Part shown: positions 61,116 to 64,000 of the stretch, piece after piece
How positions within the stretch are numbered: position 1 is the first letter of the stretch
How the letters are laid out: every line of letters starts with the position of its first letter
NCBI RefSeq assembly: GCF_039511225.1
Contig: NZ_CP154261.1
Location: forward strand, 4,030,001-4,094,000
DNA from: Sphingobacterium multivorum
GTDB taxonomy: Bacteria > Bacteroidota > Bacteroidia > Sphingobacteriales > Sphingobacteriaceae
Length of the DNA stretch: 64,000 bases
Direction: 5' to 3'
Notes under the pieces: model-generated
What the model was told of the DNA's origin: nothing
The model's database searches: none
What the model saw: the letters and a program-made list of their open reading frames with translations, nothing else
Program-made: the position numbers and the translations under genes

Positions 61116-64000
61116 TTAAAAGCTTACATTTACACCTGCTGTAAAAGAGCGTAGGATCGGGTAAGCACCACCGTCCCCCAATTCAGGATCACTATATCTT
61201 TTCCAGTCACCCGCGACCCATTCAAAAAGATTTTCACCGCTGACAAACACACGTAATGCGGAAACTGGTTTTAATTTATCGACCTTAAAGTTGTACCCCA
61301 GGGTGACATTTTTTAAACGTGCAAAGCTTCTGTTTTGCAACCAAAAAGTCGAATTCTGATTCACATTGTTTACACCCATGACATCACCCTGCCAAGCTCC
61401 GCTCGGTAATTTGCCATTTGGATTATCGATTGTCCACATATCTTTCCAGTACGTCTGGTTTCCATAGTTACCATTAGGCAAAAACCAATTGCCTCGGGCA
61501 TAACCTTGATATCGGCCAAACCCCGCAATGATTGCAGAAAAATCAAATTGTTTCCAATCTAAACCCAAGGATAGTCCATAATTTAATCGTGGAATACCAT
61601 TCCAACTTATATACTGCTGATCATAGCTGTCGATTTTACCATCAGGAGAATCAACCCCAATCGGTCCTCTCAAATCCTTGTACATCAGCATGCCAGGCTG
61701 GGGCTTAACACCAAATATGGTAAAATCTTTCCCATGCTCCTGCAAAATGCGATCAACATCTCTCTGTGTTCGAATTATACCATCAGCGACATAGCCCCAA
61801 AGTCCACCCGCAACTGGTGTCCCAATTCGATTTTCATAATCTCGAATAGCCGCCGCTTGATCCATTTGGACAATCTTATTGTTGGAAAAGGAAATATTTC
61901 CTGCGATCCGATAATGCCAATCCCCTATAGTTTGTTGATGCCCCAACTGAAATTCCCATCCATTGGCGGAGACGATCCCATAATTCATAGCCGGCAGGCT
62001 TGCTCCCACCTCATCAGGGACGGAGGCTTCTCTTTTTCCAAGGATGTCGGTTGTTTTCTTCGTCCAGTATTCGGCAGTCAATGTGACCAGGTTATTAAAG
62101 AGACCTAAATCGATCCCTGCTCCTATATTTCGATTCTTTTCCCACGTAATATTCGGATTTATGGTTCCTCCCAAAGATGTTGATGGTACCACCATACCAT
62201 TGAAAATCATCCCCGAACTGCTCGCATAATTGTAATTCTGCTGCCATTGCCACGGGTCGGTATTATCTGAGCCTGTGATCCCCCAAGATGCGCGCAATTT
62301 TAAAAGATTGATTTTATCGGCATAGGATTCAAAAAATGATTCTCTAGAAATATTCCATGCTGCAGATACACTTGGAAAGTATCCCCAACGCTGTTTCGGC
62401 GGAAATTTATAGGATCCATCTGCTCTAAACGTCACCCCCAATAAATACCGTTGGTCGTAATTATAATCCACCCGACTGATAAAAGAAGATTGGGCCCTAA
62501 GGTTGTTACGCGTTCCTGCAACCCATCTTTTTTTCTCGTCTTCACGCCCCAAAGAACCATCGATCTCCGTATTGCCCAAGTTTGGAAATCCATCCACGGT
62601 GGTTTGCATATAATCACCCTTACTCCGGATGTACTCGTACCCTGCAAGTGCAGATAGCTGATGTAAGCCAAACGAACGATTGTATTCCAGTTGACCATTC
62701 AACTGAAAGAAACTGCTTCTTCCATATTTCGTAACGAGACGTTGTGATGAACCTGCGCCGGCAGTCTGAGCGGCATCGATAATCTTATAATCAAACTCAT
62801 CACCAATAATATGGTTATGCTCGCCTTTTGTTTTAAAATAATAAATATAGGGTGCTAAGGCCAGGGTTCGTCCATGAGTATTTTCCATATAGTAGCTACC
62901 TCTGGCTTTCGCCGTCAGCCCGGTAATGGTTGGGAATTTATAGCGTAATTCAAAAGTTGGATTAAATGTATTTCCATCGGCCAATACAGTACCTCCATCT
63001 CCTCTAGCCAAAGACGCCATATTGGTATTGTCCATATTTCCTGTCGGCAATCCGTTAATAAATGGAGGACGGAATGGACCTGCTGATCCCATCGCCCGTG
63101 CTATCAATCCCCGCAAATTATCGTCATTACCATACGCCCAATAAGGTCGGTCTTTTTTATCCCAGGCGGCATTCATATTGAGGGAAAAATCTAATCCATC
63201 GAAAACTTTCCCTTCCATCTTGGCCAACATGGTATACTTATCGTAGTGATTATTGGTAGCCCCTTTTTGTTTGAGGTAGCTTCCAGAAACGTAATAACGA
63301 TAGTCACCAGAGCCACCTCCAACGGAGAGATTATGCACCTGATCAGTTGGGTTATTCATCCAAACCGCATCTTTCCATTCATTCTGGTAAGAATGTGTCT
63401 TGAAATAATCGAGTTCATCATCGGTATACCAAGCGGGGTTACTGGAATCATATCCTTTGACGCGATAGGTTTCATTGACAATGCTGGCAAGATCATACGC
63501 GTTCATATACTCTGGAAACATCGTCGGCTTGCGTGTCGAAAAAGCTGCCCCATAGCTAATCCGGGGTTTTCCCGCTACACCATTTTTTGTCGTGACCAAT
63601 ATAACGCCATTTCCAGCCTTTATTCCATAAATTGCAGATGAAGCGGCATCTTTCAATACCGAAATATTATCAATGTCAGCCGGATTCAACAATGCAAAGT
63701 CACGGGTACTTTTCTGAATCCCGTCGATAACGATCAAAGGGTCAACATTAGATGTTTGCCATGTACTCGCTTCCCTAATTTTTATACTGGCACCAGCACC
63801 CGGAAAACTAGAGTTTTGCAGCACGGTAACACCTGGTGTTACTCCTTGGAGTAAAGTTGCAGCCGAAGCAGTCACCCGGTCGGCCAGGACAGCTGATTTG
63901 ACCGTAGCCACAGATCCAGTCAGATTTTCCTTTTTAACCGTTCCATAACCAACGACAACAACTTCCTCCAGGTCTTTTACATCGGTGTCAAAGGTTACAT
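61116..64000 (-). CDS. SusC/RagA family TonB-dependent transporter (5' part outside window)
   Basis: The reading frame is open to the window end; the last 89 bases encode DTDVKDLEEVVVVGYGTVKK and then ENLTGSVATVK, the standard linker before the plug. The signal peptide and CarboxypepD_reg domain must lie beyond 64000. The plug has LLQGVTPGVTVLQNSSFPGAG and DAASSAIYGIKAGNGVILVTTKNG; the barrel ends SFTAGVNVSF. It imports oligosaccharides together with the SusD encoded 45 bp downstream. Not a truncated gene, only cut by the window. Confidence 0.95.
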   Translation of the reverse strand, partial: VTFDTDVKDLEEVVVVGYGTVKKENLTGSVATVKSAVLADRVTASAATLLQGVTPGVTVLQNSSFPGAGASIKIREASTWQTSNVDPLIVIDGIQKSTRDFALLNPADIDNISVLKDAASSAIYGIKAGNGVILVTTKNGVAGKPRISYGAAFSTRKPTMFPEYMNAYDLASIVNETYRVKGYDSSNPAWYTDDELDYFKTHSYQNEWKDAVWMNNPTDQVHNLSVGGGSGDYRYYVSGSYLKQKGATNNHYDKYTMLAKMEGKVFDGLDFSLNMNAAWDKKDRPYWAYGNDDNLRGLIARAMGSAGPFRPPFINGLPTGNMDNTNMASLARGDGGTVLADGNTFNPTFELRYKFPTITGLTAKARGSYYMENTHGRTLALAPYIYYFKTKGEHNHIIGDEFDYKIIDAAQTAGAGSSQRLVTKYGRSSFFQLNGQLEYNRSFGLHQLSALAGYEYIRSKGDYMQTTVDGFPNLGNTEIDGSLGREDEKKRWVAGTRNNLRAQSSFISRVDYNYDQRYLLGVTFRADGSYKFPPKQRWGYFPSVSAAWNISRESFFESYADKINLLKLRASWGITGSDNTDPWQWQQNYNYASSSGMIFNGMVVPSTSLGGTINPNITWEKNRNIGAGIDLGLFNNLVTLTAEYWTKKTTDILGKREASVPDEVGASLPAMNYGIVSANGWEFQLGHQQTIGDWHYRIAGNISFSNNKIVQMDQAAAIRDYENRIGTPVAGGLWGYVADGIIRTQRDVDRILQEHGKDFTIFGVKPQPGMLMYKDLRGPIGVDSPDGKIDSYDQQYISWNGIPRLNYGLSLGLDWKQFDFSAIIAGFGRYQGYARGNWFLPNGNYGNQTYWKDMWTIDNPNGKLPSGAWQGDVMGVNNVNQNSTFWLQNRSFARLKNVTLGYNFKVDKLKPVSALRVFVSGENLFEWVAGDWKRYSDPELGDGGAYPILRSFTAGVNVSF

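Noticed and set aside
61116..63911. SusC gene starting at the GTG at 63911
   Set aside because: The frame stays open to the window end and encodes the conserved EVVVVGYG linker upstream, so the gene is simply cut by the window.

Overview
The window looks like a chromosomal segment of a Sphingobacteriaceae bacterium (Sphingobacterium or a close relative). Evidence: two SusC/SusD outer-membrane pairs, many SPI and SPII signal peptides, AT-rich intergenic DNA with little Shine-Dalgarno signal, and long collinear glycoside hydrolase operons. No rRNA, tRNA, CRISPR array or intact insertion sequence was seen.

Layout. 1-7.6 kb is a mixed housekeeping/accessory region: the start of a PiT phosphate transporter, an alpha/beta hydrolase, a small membrane protein, a lipoprotein that resembles the pore-forming core of cholesterol-dependent cytolysins (CDC), a PadR regulator with its membrane partner, a pentapeptide-repeat protein and a secreted unknown. 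7.6-10.8 kb holds two divergent secreted beta-propeller (GH43-type) enzymes.

11.0-49.8 kb is one very large polysaccharide utilisation locus (PUL), almost all on the minus strand. From upstream to downstream: an unknown (alpha/alpha)6-like enzyme, an unknown TIM-barrel-like enzyme, GH120, GH20-LamG, GH43, a glycosyltransferase 2 gene that does not fit, a GH141-like beta-helix enzyme, then SusC, SusD and two surface-glycan-binding lipoproteins ending at a terminator. An AraC regulator follows, then a second enzyme operon (GH92, GH29, DUF2264, GH95-like, GH3, GH2, clan-D-like) that ends at a strong terminator. A second AraC gene, clearly a paralogue of the first, lies at the far edge (50.2-51.1 kb). 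Each of the two flank regions carries a copy of the same palindrome, CAACCGGTTG.

51.1-55.8 kb is a sugar-acid/deoxysugar catabolic operon: ECF sigma factor, aldo/keto reductase of the L-fucose/L-galactose dehydrogenase type, an enolase-superfamily enzyme, an SSS sugar symporter and an exported rhamnose-mutarotase-like protein. 56.2-64 kb is a second, separate PUL (SusC partial at the window end, SusD, and a 969-residue enzyme of no recognised family).

How it fits together (inference): SusC/SusD and the lipoproteins bind and import oligosaccharides; GH120, GH3 and GH43 would remove beta-xylose and arabinose; GH29, GH95-like and GH141-like would remove L-fucose or L-galactose; GH20, GH2 and GH92 would act on HexNAc, beta-galactose/glucuronic acid and alpha-mannose. 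The downstream catabolic operon would then take up and oxidise a 6-deoxy-L-hexose or L-galactose. No polysaccharide lyase, sulfatase, GH18 or PNGase was recognised, so the substrate is probably an unsulfated fucose- and xylose-containing heteropolysaccharide. Four enzyme-like proteins of no recognised family make this locus a good place to look for new activities.
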